A stretch of DNA of 64,000 nucleotides from Legionella norrlandica (GCF_000770585.1 NZ_JNCF01000004.1:34081-98080), one strand, 5' to 3'. Shown: positions 1 through 9,807, numbered from the stretch's first letter. Translations and numbers: made by a program. Notes: a model not told the origin generated them from the sequence alone.

Positions 1-45
1 TAATAAATAACTAAGCTATGAGAAATGTTTTTGTTACCGGCATTC

Positions 46-1110
46 TCATTGCCCCAAATATCCTAATAATGGATACTTCTTTATAAACTCTGTTTCAAAA
101 TAAGTTGCGAAATCGTGACGTTGTTTATGATTTTTACGAAGAGTCAAGAAAGTAGATCGAATATTTTCTGCTTGTTTCAGTTGTAGTGTTTCATTGATGG
201 GGTTATAAATTGATAAAACTAATTCTTTCCAATCTTTGTGGTTATGTTGTATAGGTGGCTTTTCTGGGGTTGCGAATTGAGGGGATGGCAATCCAAGCAC
301 CCTGTGTAATTGGTCACTTACAATAGCCACTGCTGCAAATTTCGCCTCTAAGCTATGTCCAGCTATATGTGGTGTACATAGGGTTGCTTTTGAGACAACC
401 CGCTTATCAATGTTTGGCTCATGATTGTAAACATCGGTGCAATAAACTATGGAAGAATTAATGTGCAGAAGTGCTTCTTCATTTACAATACCACCTCTTG
501 AGGCATTAATGATGACGCAGCCTGGTTTTAATTTCTTTAGGAATTCCTCACTAATTAGATTAGTGCTAGGGTAAGGATGATTATTATGTAATTCTGCATG
601 GATGCATAAAAGATCACAATCATAAAGATCTTCAAGAGAACAGCTTTGGAAAGCAGTATTTCTGCTGGCTTTAGGCGGGTCATAGAGACTCAACTGAAAT
701 TCGTTTGTTTTTAACCGTTCATACACTTTGGTTCCTACTTGCCCCAAGCCAATGATCCCAGCCATCTTGCCTTTTATAAGCTGCCGCTCTTCTAAATAGG
801 CAATACAGGCCACGACATAATCAGCAACGGAAGTGGCATTGCAACCCTTAGCATCGATAATCTCTATGTTTTGTGATTTCAAAAAATCAAAGTCAAGATG
901 ATCGGTTCCACTCGTTGCAGTTGCTATGAATTTTATAGAGTGTTTTTTTAATAAAGTACTATTAACTTTTACAGTCGAACGGCAAAGAATAATATCCTTA
1001 TTTGCAAGTAACTCAGGAATTTCATCAGGATTATGATACAGAGTCAATGTGAATGGCTTTGGGAAGGCGGCATCTAATCCTGGCAATAAAGCGTCGGCAA
1101 GGATATTCAT
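46..1110 (-). CDS. pdxB: Erythronate-4-phosphate dehydrogenase
   Basis: Oxidises 4-phospho-D-erythronate in the DXP-dependent route to pyridoxal 5'-phosphate; cytosolic, NAD-dependent. The 354-residue protein has the D-2-hydroxyacid dehydrogenase layout: a split substrate domain around a Rossmann domain with [13 protein letters not shown] as the dinucleotide loop (about residues 118-130), the [13 protein letters not shown] segment carrying the catalytic Arg, and [13 protein letters not shown] with the catalytic His. The HIAGHS form and the extra C-terminal domain are typical of PdxB rather than of SerA or lactate dehydrogenases. The start ATG overlaps the stop of the upstream membrane protease (ATGA), so the two are cotranscribed. 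pdxJ of the same pathway lies about 32 kb away in this window. Confidence 0.93.
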   Translation of the reverse strand: MNILADALLPGLDAAFPKPFTLTLYHNPDEIPELLANKDIILCRSTVKVNSTLLKKHSIKFIATATSGTDHLDFDFLKSQNIEIIDAKGCNATSVADYVVACIAYLEERQLIKGKMAGIIGLGQVGTKVYERLKTNEFQLSLYDPPKASRNTAFQSCSLEDLYDCDLLCIHAELHNNHPYPSTNLISEEFLKKLKPGCVIINASRGGIVNEEALLHINSSIVYCTDVYNHEPNIDKRVVSKATLCTPHIAGHSLEAKFAAVAIVSDQLHRVLGLPSPQFATPEKPPIQHNHKDWKELVLSIYNPINETLQLKQAENIRSTFLTLRKNHKQRHDFATYFETEFIKKYPLLGYLGQ

Positions 1111-1766
1111 AAATTAAAAATCACACTTAAAATAGATAGGGAACCATAGATGAGGGGAGTAAGAACGTATCCTAGTACATTGGTGAAAATTAAGATAATC
1201 AATATTAAGAAACCAAAAGGTTCTATTTTCGAATAAGCAATAGCCTGTCTTGCTGGCAAAAGATTCATTACAACTCTGCTTCCGTCGAGTGGTGGAAGAG
1301 GGATTAAGTTTAAAAAGGCAAGAATGAGATTAATCATCATTCCTGCTCGAGCTGTGACAAGCAAGAATAGAGCAGCCATTGAGCTGTGAGGATTCAAGGA
1401 AAGTGCTATTTTAAAGCATCCAGCCCATAAAAAGGCCATAATGAGGTTGGCTAATGGCCCTGCCAAAGTCACTAATATCATATCCCGACGCGGTTTACGG
1501 AGTTGACTTTGGTTAACTGGAACTGGTTTCGCATAACCAATGACAAAATTAAAATTGGTTATGGCACCAATTAAAAGAGGTAGTACAATTGTTCCAATTG
1601 GGTCAATATGCTTTATGGGATTTATTGTTAATCGACCAAACATTTTTGCAGTATTGTCACCACAACGATAAGCAACATAACCATGGGCCAGTTCGTGAAA
1701 AGTAATGGCAAACAATACTGGTAAAGCCCAAATACATATTTGTTGGATTAATGTAAATTCTGGCAT
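1107..1766 (-). CDS. Site-2 protease (M50) family membrane metalloprotease
   Basis: Intramembrane zinc metalloprotease of the compact YwhC-like M50 group. The zinc motif HELAH is at residues 24-28 inside the first transmembrane segment, and LPPLDGSRV near residue 161 supplies the third, Asp ligand in a later transmembrane segment. At 219 residues it is a minimal version with no PDZ domain, unlike RseP. About five or six hydrophobic segments are visible. It precedes pdxB with a 4-base overlap, an arrangement that gives no clue to its substrate. The family assignment is firm; the physiological substrate is unknown. Confidence 0.9.
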   Translation of the reverse strand: MPEFTLIQQICIWALPVLFAITFHELAHGYVAYRCGDNTAKMFGRLTINPIKHIDPIGTIVLPLLIGAITNFNFVIGYAKPVPVNQSQLRKPRRDMILVTLAGPLANLIMAFLWAGCFKIALSLNPHSSMAALFLLVTARAGMMINLILAFLNLIPLPPLDGSRVVMNLLPARQAIAYSKIEPFGFLILIILIFTNVLGYVLTPLIYGSLSILSVIFNL

Positions 1767-1855
1767 TAATAATTTTATCGTATTTCAAATAGTTCCTGAT
1801 TGTAACGAATTATTCTTACTAATAACAAGATTTGATAAATAAATAACATATTTAA

Positions 1856-2014
1856 GGGTATATTGATAAGTCATCTCTACTCGCTGCATATCGTGGACGA
1901 GCCATAGTATACAATTTTAATGAGATTAATGTGCGTCAAAAGCATTTGGTCTTGGCTAAATCAGCAGCATCTTATATGATTCAAACCAATGTAAAAAAGC
2001 TCGATGGATCTTAA
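1856..2014 (+). pseudogene. 3' remnant of a GspA/ExeA-like secretion ATPase
   Basis: An open stretch of about 52 codons with no usable start codon runs from a stop at 1853-1855 to the TAA at 2012-2014, ending two bases before the PAP2 start. The encoded peptide contains DKSSLLAAYRGRAIVYNFNE, then NVRQKHLVLAKSAASY. The first part resembles the C-terminal end of the AAA domain in the ExeA/GspA family, where CD(R/K)ALLAAYxxGR is the usual sequence. I read it as the 3' end of a gene whose 5' part is gone or scrambled. Family assignment is from memory of the motif only. Confidence 0.5.
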
Positions 2015-2016
2015 AA

Positions 2017-2654
2017 ATGACACAATTTGAAGAAACCTCTAATGTAATGAAAAAAATTTGGGTAATAATCGCTTATATTATCCTTATTATGCTTTCATAT
2101 TATTTTGTGGACAGAACCTTAGCTATTTATTTTCATAGTTTGAATCTTAGAACGAACGTTGCTGTGCTAAATTATTTAACAGCGTTAGGGCAATGGAAAT
2201 TTTATGTTGCACTATTTTTTATCTTGGCATTATATTTTCATTACCTTCAACGAAATGAAAAATACGCAGTGAGATTTTGGTATTTGTTTGGCTGTGTTCT
2301 CATTTCTAATTTATTTGCTTCTGTATTAAAAATAGGACTGGGTCGAGCTCGACCGAATTATTGTTCGACAGCAATAGTTATGGATTTTACTGGTTTCAAT
2401 TGAAGGATAATTATTGGTCATTCCCCTCAGGCCATTCCATTACGGTTAGTGCTCTGGCTTCGGCTTTAGGGTTTATCTTTCCAAGGTATTTCTTCCTATT
2501 TATTGGGCTAGCATTGCTTGTCGTTATCACTAGAGTTATTTTATACCATCACTATCTAAGTGATGTTATGGCAGGATTCTACATTAGCCTGTTGATAGTT
2601 GGTTTATTGACACAATACTTAAAAACAAAGCATTATGTAGATAAAATACATTAA
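2017..2654 (+). pseudogene. PAP2-family membrane phosphatase, frameshifted
   Basis: Membrane phosphatase of the PAP2/undecaprenyl-pyrophosphate or lipid-phosphate phosphatase type. The first frame (2017-2403) has three hydrophobic segments and phosphatase motif C1, KIGLGRARP. The second frame continues from about 2355 with LLFDSNSYGFYW, motif C2 PSGH, and C3 TRVILYHHYLSD (R-x5-H-x3-D). All three catalytic motifs are therefore present but C1 is in a different frame from C2 and C3. Adding one C at 2353-2354 (CGACCGAA to CGACCCGAA) gives GRARPELLFDS and a continuous 212-residue protein. As the sequence stands, the gene is broken. A second possible start is the ATG at 2047. Confidence 0.85.
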
Positions 2655-2748
2655 ACTGAAATTCGGTTCGAAGAAAATAGACTGACTTTGGACTTATAAT
2701 TTAGGACTCTGGATTCATTCATAAGTCAAATTTATTAAGGGAGTAATT

Positions 2749-3996
2749 ATGGCTATAGAAACGGAATTAAAGAATTTTGTGAAGCTATATGCTGAATTTG
2801 ATGTAACCAGTGATTGCTATAAATCTCAATTGGATGATCCTACCTTACTAAGGTTGGAAAGAGATTTTACAAGATTTATCAATCAGCAATTATTGTTAGA
2901 TGGACCAGAGAAAGAGAAAATTATTAAAAACTATAGAAGAATATCCATTCTTTTTCATACCGATCGCATCACCCAATTTTTACCTGAAGTGACTTGGTTA
3001 GAAAGGAGTTTATCTCGAGGTAACAATGATGGTGCTTGTTTTAAAATATTAAGTGACTGCTATGAAAAATTAATTTCGCCTGAGAACTTTAAAGATACGG
3101 GTTTAGAAGATATAAAAAATAAGGACGAACTTAAGAAGTGGTTGGAAAATTTAAAGTCTAAGGCAAGTACTTTTTCAAGTCAAAGTTTTTTCGATAGTTT
3201 AATTAATTTATTGGAGCAATCCAGTGGTTTCTTTGATGAAGTTGGGCACATAAAGCCAAAAGGGCTTAGAGTGTTACTGCGGTTTATTCCAATGGTTTTT
3301 GCCAGTTACGGAACTTTTATTTTTGCGGAAGAATTATTAGCTATCTATGCACTCTATTTTATTTTATTAAAAGGCGGACAGTATCTCGAGGGTACCAGTT
3401 CAAGTCAATTAAAAAAGGTTGGCTCCACATTACAAGAAATTAGTATAATTACTGCCACTGCATCAACTACATTGCTGGTTCGGTTGTTGGAAATGACTTT
3501 TTGGGCATCCCGCCAATTTCTTGATGTGAGTCTGCAACTTGGTTCTACCATTTTCAAACCAATCTTGCCGGTCTCCGTGACTGGAGCAAAGTCAGAATCT
3601 GAAACTATAGCTAATTTATGTAAAGAATTAATTTTGGCTAGTCAAAACACCAGCACAGGAATTCAATTTAAAACACCTGAGCTAAAAGTGCTTTCTGCTC
3701 CTCTTGAATCTTATCTTGCTCTAAATGTACAGCAGTTTTTGGGTGATTGGAGATTAGGTAGACCGAAACGTTTAAAAGTAGAAGCCTTTTTATTCAATAT
3801 GAGAGTATTAGATTCTCTTCCCAATTCTCTGGAAGAAAAATTGATAGAGGCTCAAAAAGAGCTAGATAAAATAAAAGAAGACACCAAGATTTGCACGAGT
3901 AAAACTGCAGAAGCAGTAGCACAAACTCAGCAAATCCTCTCTATGCTGCAAGAGCCGGATTCTATGCCATTGGTTGTTTACGAAGGACCATATTAA
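2749..3996 (+). CDS. Unrecognised protein, candidate Dot/Icm effector
   Basis: I do not recognise this 415-residue protein. It has a charged, mostly helical N-terminal half, a hydrophobic region at about residues 174-212 (starting VLLRFIPMVFASYG) and a second at about 226-250, then a C-terminal coiled-coil-like segment (about 365-400). The tail is short and polar-to-acidic. The start ATG has a good ribosome site (GGGAG about eight bases upstream). It stands alone between the PAP2 gene and etfB. Single-gene, lineage-specific proteins with a helical body and membrane hairpins are common among Legionella effectors, so that is the inference; no catalytic motif is visible. Confidence 0.6.
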   Translation: MAIETELKNFVKLYAEFDVTSDCYKSQLDDPTLLRLERDFTRFINQQLLLDGPEKEKIIKNYRRISILFHTDRITQFLPEVTWLERSLSRGNNDGACFKILSDCYEKLISPENFKDTGLEDIKNKDELKKWLENLKSKASTFSSQSFFDSLINLLEQSSGFFDEVGHIKPKGLRVLLRFIPMVFASYGTFIFAEELLAIYALYFILLKGGQYLEGTSSSQLKKVGSTLQEISIITATASTTLLVRLLEMTFWASRQFLDVSLQLGSTIFKPILPVSVTGAKSESETIANLCKELILASQNTSTGIQFKTPELKVLSAPLESYLALNVQQFLGDWRLGRPKRLKVEAFLFNMRVLDSLPNSLEEKLIEAQKELDKIKEDTKICTSKTAEAVAQTQQILSMLQEPDSMPLVVYEGPY

Positions 3997-4005
3997 TTTT
4001 TTCCC

Positions 4006-4043
4006 CCCAGAAAATCCCTGGATTTTATGAAGGTTTTTCTGGG
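4006..4043. repeat. 9-bp inverted repeat after the 2749-3996 gene
   Basis: CCCAGAAAA at 4006-4014 pairs perfectly with TTTTCTGGG at 4035-4043 around a 20-base loop, ten bases after the stop codon. It may end the upstream transcript, but there is no T-tract on the plus-strand side, so a classical intrinsic terminator is not established. Confidence 0.45.
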
Positions 4044-4130
4044 ATAATGGTTTAATTAAAAACAACCCCTTGAATTTGTACCCGTATCTCTGGCAAGATG
4101 CAGACTGATTTGATATTCCAGTGAGGAACC

Positions 4131-4880
4131 ATGAAAATACTCGTGGCTGTAAAACGTGTGATAGACCCCTATGTTAAAATCCGGGTGAAATCGGATAATT
4201 CAGGGGTTGAAACTCAGAACATCAAAATGGCAATGAATCCTTTTGATGAAATAGCTATTGAAGAAGCGTTACGTTTGCGCGAAAAAAATTGGGCAACAGA
4301 AGTAGTTGCTGTGAGCATAGGTCCTGATAGTTCGCAAGAAACACTCAGGCATGCTTTAGCTTTAGGTGCAGATAGAGCTATTTTAGTACGAACAGAAAAA
4401 ACGTTCGAAAGCCTTAATATAGCAAAGATTTTAAATAAAATAGTAGAGAAGGAAAAACCCAATTTGATTTTGATGGGCAAACAGTCGATTGATGGTGATA
4501 ACAATCAGACTCCACAAATGTTAGCTGCTCTTTTAAATTGGCCTCAAGCTACTTACGCTTCAAAAATAATTGTTAATCAAGAGCAACTTGAAGTAGTCAG
4601 GGAAATTGATGGCGGCTTGGAAACCATCAAGGTACAGTTACCAGCAGTAATTAGTACAGATCTTCGTTTAAACGAACCCAGATATGCCAGTTTGCCCAAT
4701 ATCATGAAAGCGAAACGCAAACCCCTTGACATCCTTGAGTTGGATTCGCTTGGACTGCCTCTGAAACCACATATTGAAATAGTAAAGGTTAATGCACCAG
4801 CAACAAGAAGCGGGGGGGTAATACTTGATTCTGTGGCTGCATTGTTGGACAAATTACAACATGAAGCCAAAGTGCTTTAA
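4131..4880 (+). CDS. etfB: Electron transfer flavoprotein beta subunit
   Basis: Small subunit of the soluble ETF heterodimer, which takes electrons from acyl-CoA dehydrogenases and passes them to ETF-ubiquinone oxidoreductase. The 249-residue length is normal. Family landmarks are the start MKILVAVKRVIDP, the NPFDEIAIEEALRLRE segment, LALGADRAIL, the AMP-binding MGKQSIDGDNNQTPQMLAALL region (given here in part), and the KPLDILELDSL recognition-loop region near the C terminus. It is followed ten bases later by etfA with a strong ribosome site, so the pair forms one operon. Confidence 0.96.
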   Translation: MKILVAVKRVIDPYVKIRVKSDNSGVETQNIKMAMNPFDEIAIEEALRLREKNWATEVVAVSIGPDSSQETLRHALALGADRAILVRTEKTFESLNIAKILNKIVEKEKPNLILMGKQSIDGDNNQTPQMLAALLNWPQATYASKIIVNQEQLEVVREIDGGLETIKVQLPAVISTDLRLNEPRYASLPNIMKAKRKPLDILELDSLGLPLKPHIEIVKVNAPATRSGGVILDSVAALLDKLQHEAKVL

Positions 4881-4890
4881 AGGAGAAGAG

Positions 4891-5838
4891 ATGAGCACTT
4901 TAGTTTTGGTTGAACATAATAATCAGGAGTTGCATAGCGCAACACGTAATATTTTATCCGCCGCTTTAGAACTAGGCAATAAAATTACTTTACTTGTTGT
5001 AGGTTACCAATGTCGAGTAGTAGCAGAAGAAGCCGCAAAGATGGAAGGAGTACATGCCGTTTTGCATGTTGATAATCCTTGTTATGAACATCAATTGGCA
5101 GAATCCGTTAGTGATTTGATTGTGTCTTTTGCAAATTCATTTAGTGCTATTCTAGCGGCCTCCAGTACCTTGGGGAAAAATATACTGCCGCGTGTTGCTG
5201 CGCAATTGGATGTAGCTCAGCTTTCTGATGTGACTAAGATAATTGATTCTAATACGTTTGAACATCCCATTTATGCGGGGAATGCGATAGAAACAGTGCG
5301 TCTTTTAGACCCAATAAAAGTGATGACCATCAGAACAACGGCATTTGACCCCATAACATCAGTTCAGGAAGCTTGTTGTATAGAAAATGTTAATAAGGAG
5401 TTTCAAGCCAAAGGAAGCCAATTTATACGCCATGAATTGAGTAAATCAGAGAGGCCTGATTTAAGCACTGCTAAAATTGTTGTTTCTGGAGGCAGAGGGC
5501 TGCAAAGCGCAGAAAAATTCAAATTAATCGAAGAGTTGGCTGATGCTTTGGGTGCTGCGGTAGGTGCATCCAGAGCTGCTGTAGACGCAGGTTTTGTGCC
5601 TAATGACTACCAGGTTGGCCAAACTGGTAAAGTGGTTGCTCCCGCGCTTTATATAGCAGTTGGTATTTCTGGAGCTGTCCAGCATTTGGCTGGCATGAAA
5701 GATTCTAAAGTGATTGTAGCAATTAATAAGGATGCGGATGCACCCATTTTTCAAATCGTGAATTATGGTTTAGTAGGTGATTTGTTTGAATTAGTTCCAC
5801 AATTAATAGAGCAATTAAAGAGTAGATCTCTTGTATAA
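4891..5838 (+). CDS. etfA: Electron transfer flavoprotein alpha subunit
   Basis: FAD-carrying subunit of ETF, 315 residues. The C-terminal FAD domain is clear: [29 protein letters not shown], then [20 protein letters not shown] and the [11 protein letters not shown] motif with the FAD-contacting residues. The N-terminal domain is the Rossmann-like fold shared with EtfB. I chose the ATG at 4891, preceded by AGGAGAAG; the frame is open upstream into etfB but those codons lie inside that gene. No dehydrogenase is adjacent, so the partner enzymes are encoded elsewhere. Confidence 0.96.
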   Translation: MSTLVLVEHNNQELHSATRNILSAALELGNKITLLVVGYQCRVVAEEAAKMEGVHAVLHVDNPCYEHQLAESVSDLIVSFANSFSAILAASSTLGKNILPRVAAQLDVAQLSDVTKIIDSNTFEHPIYAGNAIETVRLLDPIKVMTIRTTAFDPITSVQEACCIENVNKEFQAKGSQFIRHELSKSERPDLSTAKIVVSGGRGLQSAEKFKLIEELADALGAAVGASRAAVDAGFVPNDYQVGQTGKVVAPALYIAVGISGAVQHLAGMKDSKVIVAINKDADAPIFQIVNYGLVGDLFELVPQLIEQLKSRSLV

Positions 5839-5969
5839 TTTGAGTATTTTGTTTTAATGTCGCATAAATGTGTGAGGAACTAAAAATTTACAAGAAGCAA
5901 ATACGCACTGCAGCAATAAAATGAAAGAGGCAGGTTATACAAGAAATTTAATAAATAAGAGGTAGAAAA

Positions 5970-7091
5970 ATGCTAGTAGGGGTACCAAAAGAGATAAAAT
6001 CACAAGAAAACAGAGTTGGACTTGTTCCTTCAAGTGTTAGAGAAATTGTGAGGGCAGGAAGCTCTGTTTTAGTAGAAAAAGGAGCAGGACTGGGCATTGG
6101 TATCTCGGATGATGACTATAGAAACGCAGGTGCTGAAATTGTTGATACAGCTGATGAAGTATTTGCTCAGGCCGAGCTAATAGTCAAGGTGAAAGAACCT
6201 CAGCCTATTGAATGCAAACGTTTGCGTGAAGGCCAAACTTTGTTTACTTATTTGCATTTAGCACCTGATCCTCAGCAAACCCGCTTGCTTAAAGAGTCTG
6301 GTGTAACCGCAATAGCTTATGAAACAGTGACTCAGGATGGAGGCGGTTTACCTTTGCTTACTCCTATGTCTCAGGTGGCTGGTCGTATGTCCATTCAAGC
6401 TGGGGCTCATTGTTTAGAGATGGCCCAAGGGGGTAGTGGTATATTATTAGGTGGTGTTCCAGGTGTAGCAGCTGCCACAGTTGTAGTGATTGGTGGGGGA
6501 GTAGTCGGTACAAACGCTGTTCGCATGGCTATGGGTATGGAAGCACGTGTTATTGTACTTGATCGCTCCTTGCAGCGTTTAAATGAACTGGATTTTCAAT
6601 TTGGTTCAAAATTGAATACGGTATATTCCACCGCGGATGCTATAGAGAGATATGTTTCTTGTGCTGATTTGGTTATTGGTGCTGTATTAGTGCCTGGTGC
6701 CGCATCGCCTAAATTAGTTACCCGATCCATGTTAAGTTCGATGCGTCCTGGTTCTGTTTTAGTCGACGTTGCTATTGATCAGGGTGGATGTTTTGAAACA
6801 AGCCGTGCTACAACTCATCAAGAGCCTACTTATGTAGTGGATAATGTGGTGCATTATTGTGTAGCAAACATGCCTGGTGCTGTGCCCAGAACATCCACAT
6901 TTGCTTTAAACAATGCGACATTACCTTTCGTTTTAGATATTGTAACTAAGGGAGTTAAACTAGCCTTATTAAATGATCCGCACCTATTGAATGGTTTAAA
7001 TGTTCATCAGGGCAAGATCACTTATGAAGCTGTGGCACGAGATTTAGGATACGAATATACCTCAGCAACAGCCGCTTTATCAGGTAAATAA
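5970..7091 (+). CDS. ald: Alanine dehydrogenase
   Basis: NAD-dependent interconversion of L-alanine and pyruvate plus ammonium, which suits an organism that lives on amino acids. The 373-residue protein begins [17 protein letters not shown], the standard N terminus with the substrate-binding Arg and the motif around Lys of VKVKEPQ. It has YLHLAPD with the catalytic His, and the NAD loop [20 protein letters not shown] (about residues 171-190). [17 protein letters not shown] is the conserved C-terminal signature. The ribosome site AGAGGTAG precedes the ATG. It is monocistronic, ended by the hairpin at 7106-7140. Confidence 0.96.
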   Translation: MLVGVPKEIKSQENRVGLVPSSVREIVRAGSSVLVEKGAGLGIGISDDDYRNAGAEIVDTADEVFAQAELIVKVKEPQPIECKRLREGQTLFTYLHLAPDPQQTRLLKESGVTAIAYETVTQDGGGLPLLTPMSQVAGRMSIQAGAHCLEMAQGGSGILLGGVPGVAAATVVVIGGGVVGTNAVRMAMGMEARVIVLDRSLQRLNELDFQFGSKLNTVYSTADAIERYVSCADLVIGAVLVPGAASPKLVTRSMLSSMRPGSVLVDVAIDQGGCFETSRATTHQEPTYVVDNVVHYCVANMPGAVPRTSTFALNNATLPFVLDIVTKGVKLALLNDPHLLNGLNVHQGKITYEAVARDLGYEYTSATAALSGK

Positions 7092-7105
7092 TTCTTCATA
7101 CTACT

Positions 7106-7140
7106 CTCCATATTAGACAGCATAATATGGGGAGTTTTTT
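7106..7140 (+). terminator. Intrinsic terminator of ald
   Basis: CTCCATATTA (7106-7115) pairs with TAATATGGGGAG (7123-7134, with one or two extra G) around a 7-base loop, followed by TTTTTT at 7135-7140. It lies 15 bases after the ald stop codon on the coding strand. Confidence 0.85.
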
Positions 7141-7164
7141 CGTAATTTCACGCTTTGTATCGCA

Positions 7165-7353
7165 GGAATGACAGATTTTTACCCGGGTTGAATATAATAG
7201 CTCCAAGACGGTTGCTATTACAATTTAATCATGTGCATAACAGTGACCTTATGCGGTTGAACGAAAAACTGGCTGATAAATGCTCATATACTGATGAACG
7301 CTGCGATTCCTCATTCAGTTTTTCATTCAACCTGGGTACAAATCTGGCATTCC
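7165..7353. mobile_element. Inverted-repeat-bounded structured element (MITE-like)
   Basis: The 189-base segment is bounded by 29-base inverted repeats, 7165-7193 and 7325-7353, matching at 26 of 29 positions (start GGAATGACAGATTT, end AAATCTGGCATTCC). Nested inside are a second inverted repeat, 7255-7271 with 7316-7332 (16 of 17 matched, GGTTGAACGAAAAACTG), and a small perfect hairpin, GCATAA/TTATGC at about 7235-7253. A short open frame across it has no coding character. The structure is seen directly; a miniature transposable element is an inference, and no target-site duplication was identified. The rest of the 334-base gap between ald and the PBP1A gene holds the ald terminator. Confidence 0.6.
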
Positions 7354-7370
7354 ACCAAGATTCAAGTTAT
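7354..7370 (+). repeat. 17-base repeat copy 1
   Basis: ACCAAGATTCAAGTTAT occurs here, directly next to the inverted-repeat element, and again identically at 42438-42454 in another intergenic gap. A 17-base exact match in two noncoding gaps of one window suggests a genomic repeat family. Confidence 0.55.
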
Positions 7371-7425
7371 ACAACCTAAGCAGTGATGTTTTTTTATATC
7401 CGATCATGCTATATCGTCAGATTTT

Positions 7426-9807
7426 TTAAAATAAGCTTTCTTCAACAGGTGCAAGCTGCTCTTCCTGTTGATTATTATTTGCATTATATACTGGACTTTG
7501 ATCCTCTTCTGCAGGAACTTCATTTTCCCGGAAATATTCAATAATACCATTTTCCTGATTCGGTTTAGCCAGAAGCCCACTGACCGGATCTATACGTACG
7601 GCTACAACATTAGCAGGTTGTTTTAAATCAACCTCAGGTTTATTTTTTAATGCTACCTTCATAAAATCTATCCATAGGGGAAGAGCAAGATTGGCAGCGT
7701 ATTCATGTAATGATTTGGGATTATCAAAACCAATCCATGTAGTTACTACAAGCTCAGAGTTAAAGCCCGCAAACCATGCATCGACCTGGTCATTCGTAGT
7801 TCCTGTTTTACCTGCAATATCTTGACGGTTTAATACACGCGCAGCACGCCCGGTGCCATGCTGTATTACATCTCGCAATGCAGTGTTCATTAAAAAGGCA
7901 ATATCTTCTGAAATCACTCTTGGCGCCAGAGTTGATGCATCAACTTTGTCTTTATCGCATGGGTCGCATACTACGGTTGGTTTTGCTTGTAATAGAATTT
8001 TACCCTCCGCATCGGTTATATGATCAATAAGGTAAGGTTCTACTTTATAGCCACCATTAGCGAAGACTGCATAAGCAGTTGTCAGATCCATAGGACTTAT
8101 TGATAGGCTTCCTAAAGCTAGCGATAAAGCTTTAGGTAATGATTTTTTATTAAAACCGAAACGAGTTAGGAAATCAATTGTATAATCAATGCCTATATCA
8201 TCAAGAATTCTGATAGATACCAAATTTTTTGATTGGACTAATGCTTGTTTTAAGCGCGTAGGACCATTGAATTTAAGATTAACATTATGTGGGCGCCATA
8301 AATTAGGTTGGCTGGGGTCGTCCACAACAATAGGAGCGTCATTAATTAATGTCGCTAGATTATAACCGTTGTTTAAAGCAGCAGCATAAACGAAAGGTTT
8401 AAAGCTGGAACCTGGTTGCCTGCTGGATTGGGTAGCCCGGTTGAATTTGCTTTTTGAGAAGTTAAAGCCCCCAATTAATACTTCAATTCCTCCGTTTTGA
8501 GGATTCATGGCGACCATAGCCGATTCCACTTCAGGAATTTGGGCAAGTTGCCAATGTTTTTCTGCTGAGTGAACATAAATGATGTCACCTACTGCCACCA
8601 CTTGCTGTGCTTTAGTTGGTGATTTTCCTACCCATCCTTTTTTAAGGGCCGGTCTAGCCCAGGATAAGCCTTCCCAGGGAATGAGAATGATTTGGTCATT
8701 TTGTAGAGCAGCTGTTGCTTCTTTTTCCCCTACTTCAGTAACAACCGCAGGAACAAGACTGCTAAGCTCTGGATATTGTCGCAGATATTGTTGCCTAATC
8801 TTTGGAGATTGACTGTCTTTTTCACCTATATTCGCTATTGGCCCTCTGTAACCATGACGATGATCGTACGCGATCAGATTTTTCTCTACGACCTCATTAG
8901 CAGTATTTTGTAGTTTCCCATCAATCGTAGTATATACCTTATATCCTTTGGTATAAGCTTCAGGACCAAAGTTATCATATAGAGACTGGCGAATCATTTC
9001 CGCAACATAGGGCGCTTTGACCTCAATGTTGGTTCCATGATATTTGGCAGTAATAGGTTGATTTATTGCATTTTGATATTGTTCTTCGTTTATATAATGC
9101 TCTTCCAGCAAGCGCTCTAATACGTGATCGCGGCGTTTTTTTGCTGCCAGAGGGTTAGCAATAGGATTTTGGGTGGATGGTGCTTGTGGAAGCCCTGCTA
9201 TCATAGCTAGCTCAGCCAGATTGAGTTCTTTCAGTGGCTTTCCAAAATAAACCATGGCTGCCGCACCAACTCCGTAAGCCCGATTACCCAGATAAACTCT
9301 ATTTAAATAAAGCTCCAGGATCTTTTCCTTACTCAATTCTCTGTCAATTTTGATGGCGAGCATAATTTCGTTGAATTTCCGTAAAAAGGTTTTTTTACGG
9401 CTTAAGAAAAAATTACGAGCTACTTGCATAGTGATAGTACTGCCGCCTTGGGATTTAGTTCCGGTTTTAAGCATACTGACAGCTGCTCGTCCTAATCCCA
9501 TGATATCTACGCCAGGGTGTTCAAAAAAACGTTGATCTTCTGTTGCTATTAGCGCATGAATCAGAGTAGGCGGAATTTCATCATAAGTGACTGGAATACG
9601 CTTTTTTTCACCATATTCTTGAATCAGTAAACCTTCTTTACTAAAAATTTGTAGGGGTACTTGCAATTGCACCGTTTTTAATGAGTCGACATTAGGTAGT
9701 TGGCTTTCGAGGTAAAGATAAAGAAGGCTGCCAGCAACCAGTAAAAGAAAAAACAGGCTCATCAGCGCCCAAAGACCTTTACGCCAGAAGTATGCCATTT
9801 TTTTCAT
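7426..9807 (-). CDS. mrcA: Penicillin-binding protein 1A
   Basis: Bifunctional class A PBP that polymerises and cross-links peptidoglycan at the inner membrane face of the periplasm. The 793-residue protein has an N-terminal membrane anchor (about residues 12-33), then the glycosyltransferase domain with catalytic Glu90 in ATEDQRFFEHPG, GGSTITMQ, and the KEKILELYLNRVYLG motif. An intermediate OB-like domain follows, then the transpeptidase domain with RQPGSSFKPF (S-x-x-K), SKN, and KTGTTNDQVDAWF. The tail is acidic and Gln-rich, low in complexity. Gene order before a RavH-like gene and pilMNOPQ is as I recall in Legionella pneumophila; mrcA next to pilM, reading oppositely, is also common in other gammaproteobacteria. 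Confidence 0.95.
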   Translation of the reverse strand: MKKMAYFWRKGLWALMSLFFLLLVAGSLLYLYLESQLPNVDSLKTVQLQVPLQIFSKEGLLIQEYGEKKRIPVTYDEIPPTLIHALIATEDQRFFEHPGVDIMGLGRAAVSMLKTGTKSQGGSTITMQVARNFFLSRKKTFLRKFNEIMLAIKIDRELSKEKILELYLNRVYLGNRAYGVGAAAMVYFGKPLKELNLAELAMIAGLPQAPSTQNPIANPLAAKKRRDHVLERLLEEHYINEEQYQNAINQPITAKYHGTNIEVKAPYVAEMIRQSLYDNFGPEAYTKGYKVYTTIDGKLQNTANEVVEKNLIAYDHRHGYRGPIANIGEKDSQSPKIRQQYLRQYPELSSLVPAVVTEVGEKEATAALQNDQIILIPWEGLSWARPALKKGWVGKSPTKAQQVVAVGDIIYVHSAEKHWQLAQIPEVESAMVAMNPQNGGIEVLIGGFNFSKSKFNRATQSSRQPGSSFKPFVYAAALNNGYNLATLINDAPIVVDDPSQPNLWRPHNVNLKFNGPTRLKQALVQSKNLVSIRILDDIGIDYTIDFLTRFGFNKKSLPKALSLALGSLSISPMDLTTAYAVFANGGYKVEPYLIDHITDAEGKILLQAKPTVVCDPCDKDKVDASTLAPRVISEDIAFLMNTALRDVIQHGTGRAARVLNRQDIAGKTGTTNDQVDAWFAGFNSELVVTTWIGFDNPKSLHEYAANLALPLWIDFMKVALKNKPEVDLKQPANVVAVRIDPVSGLLAKPNQENGIIEYFRENEVPAEEDQSPVYNANNNQQEEQLAPVEESLF

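Noticed and set aside
3862..4065. Minus-strand open frame over the end of the 2749-3996 gene
   Set aside because: It overlaps a better gene and owes its length to the 4006-4043 palindrome region.
4068..4095. Sigma-32-like promoter CCCCTTGAA before etfB
   Set aside because: The only CCCGTAT candidate lies seven bases away, far short of the needed 13-17 base spacing.
7155..7379. 74-codon open frame between ald and mrcA
   Set aside because: It coincides with the inverted-repeat element, has no ribosome site and no protein-like composition.
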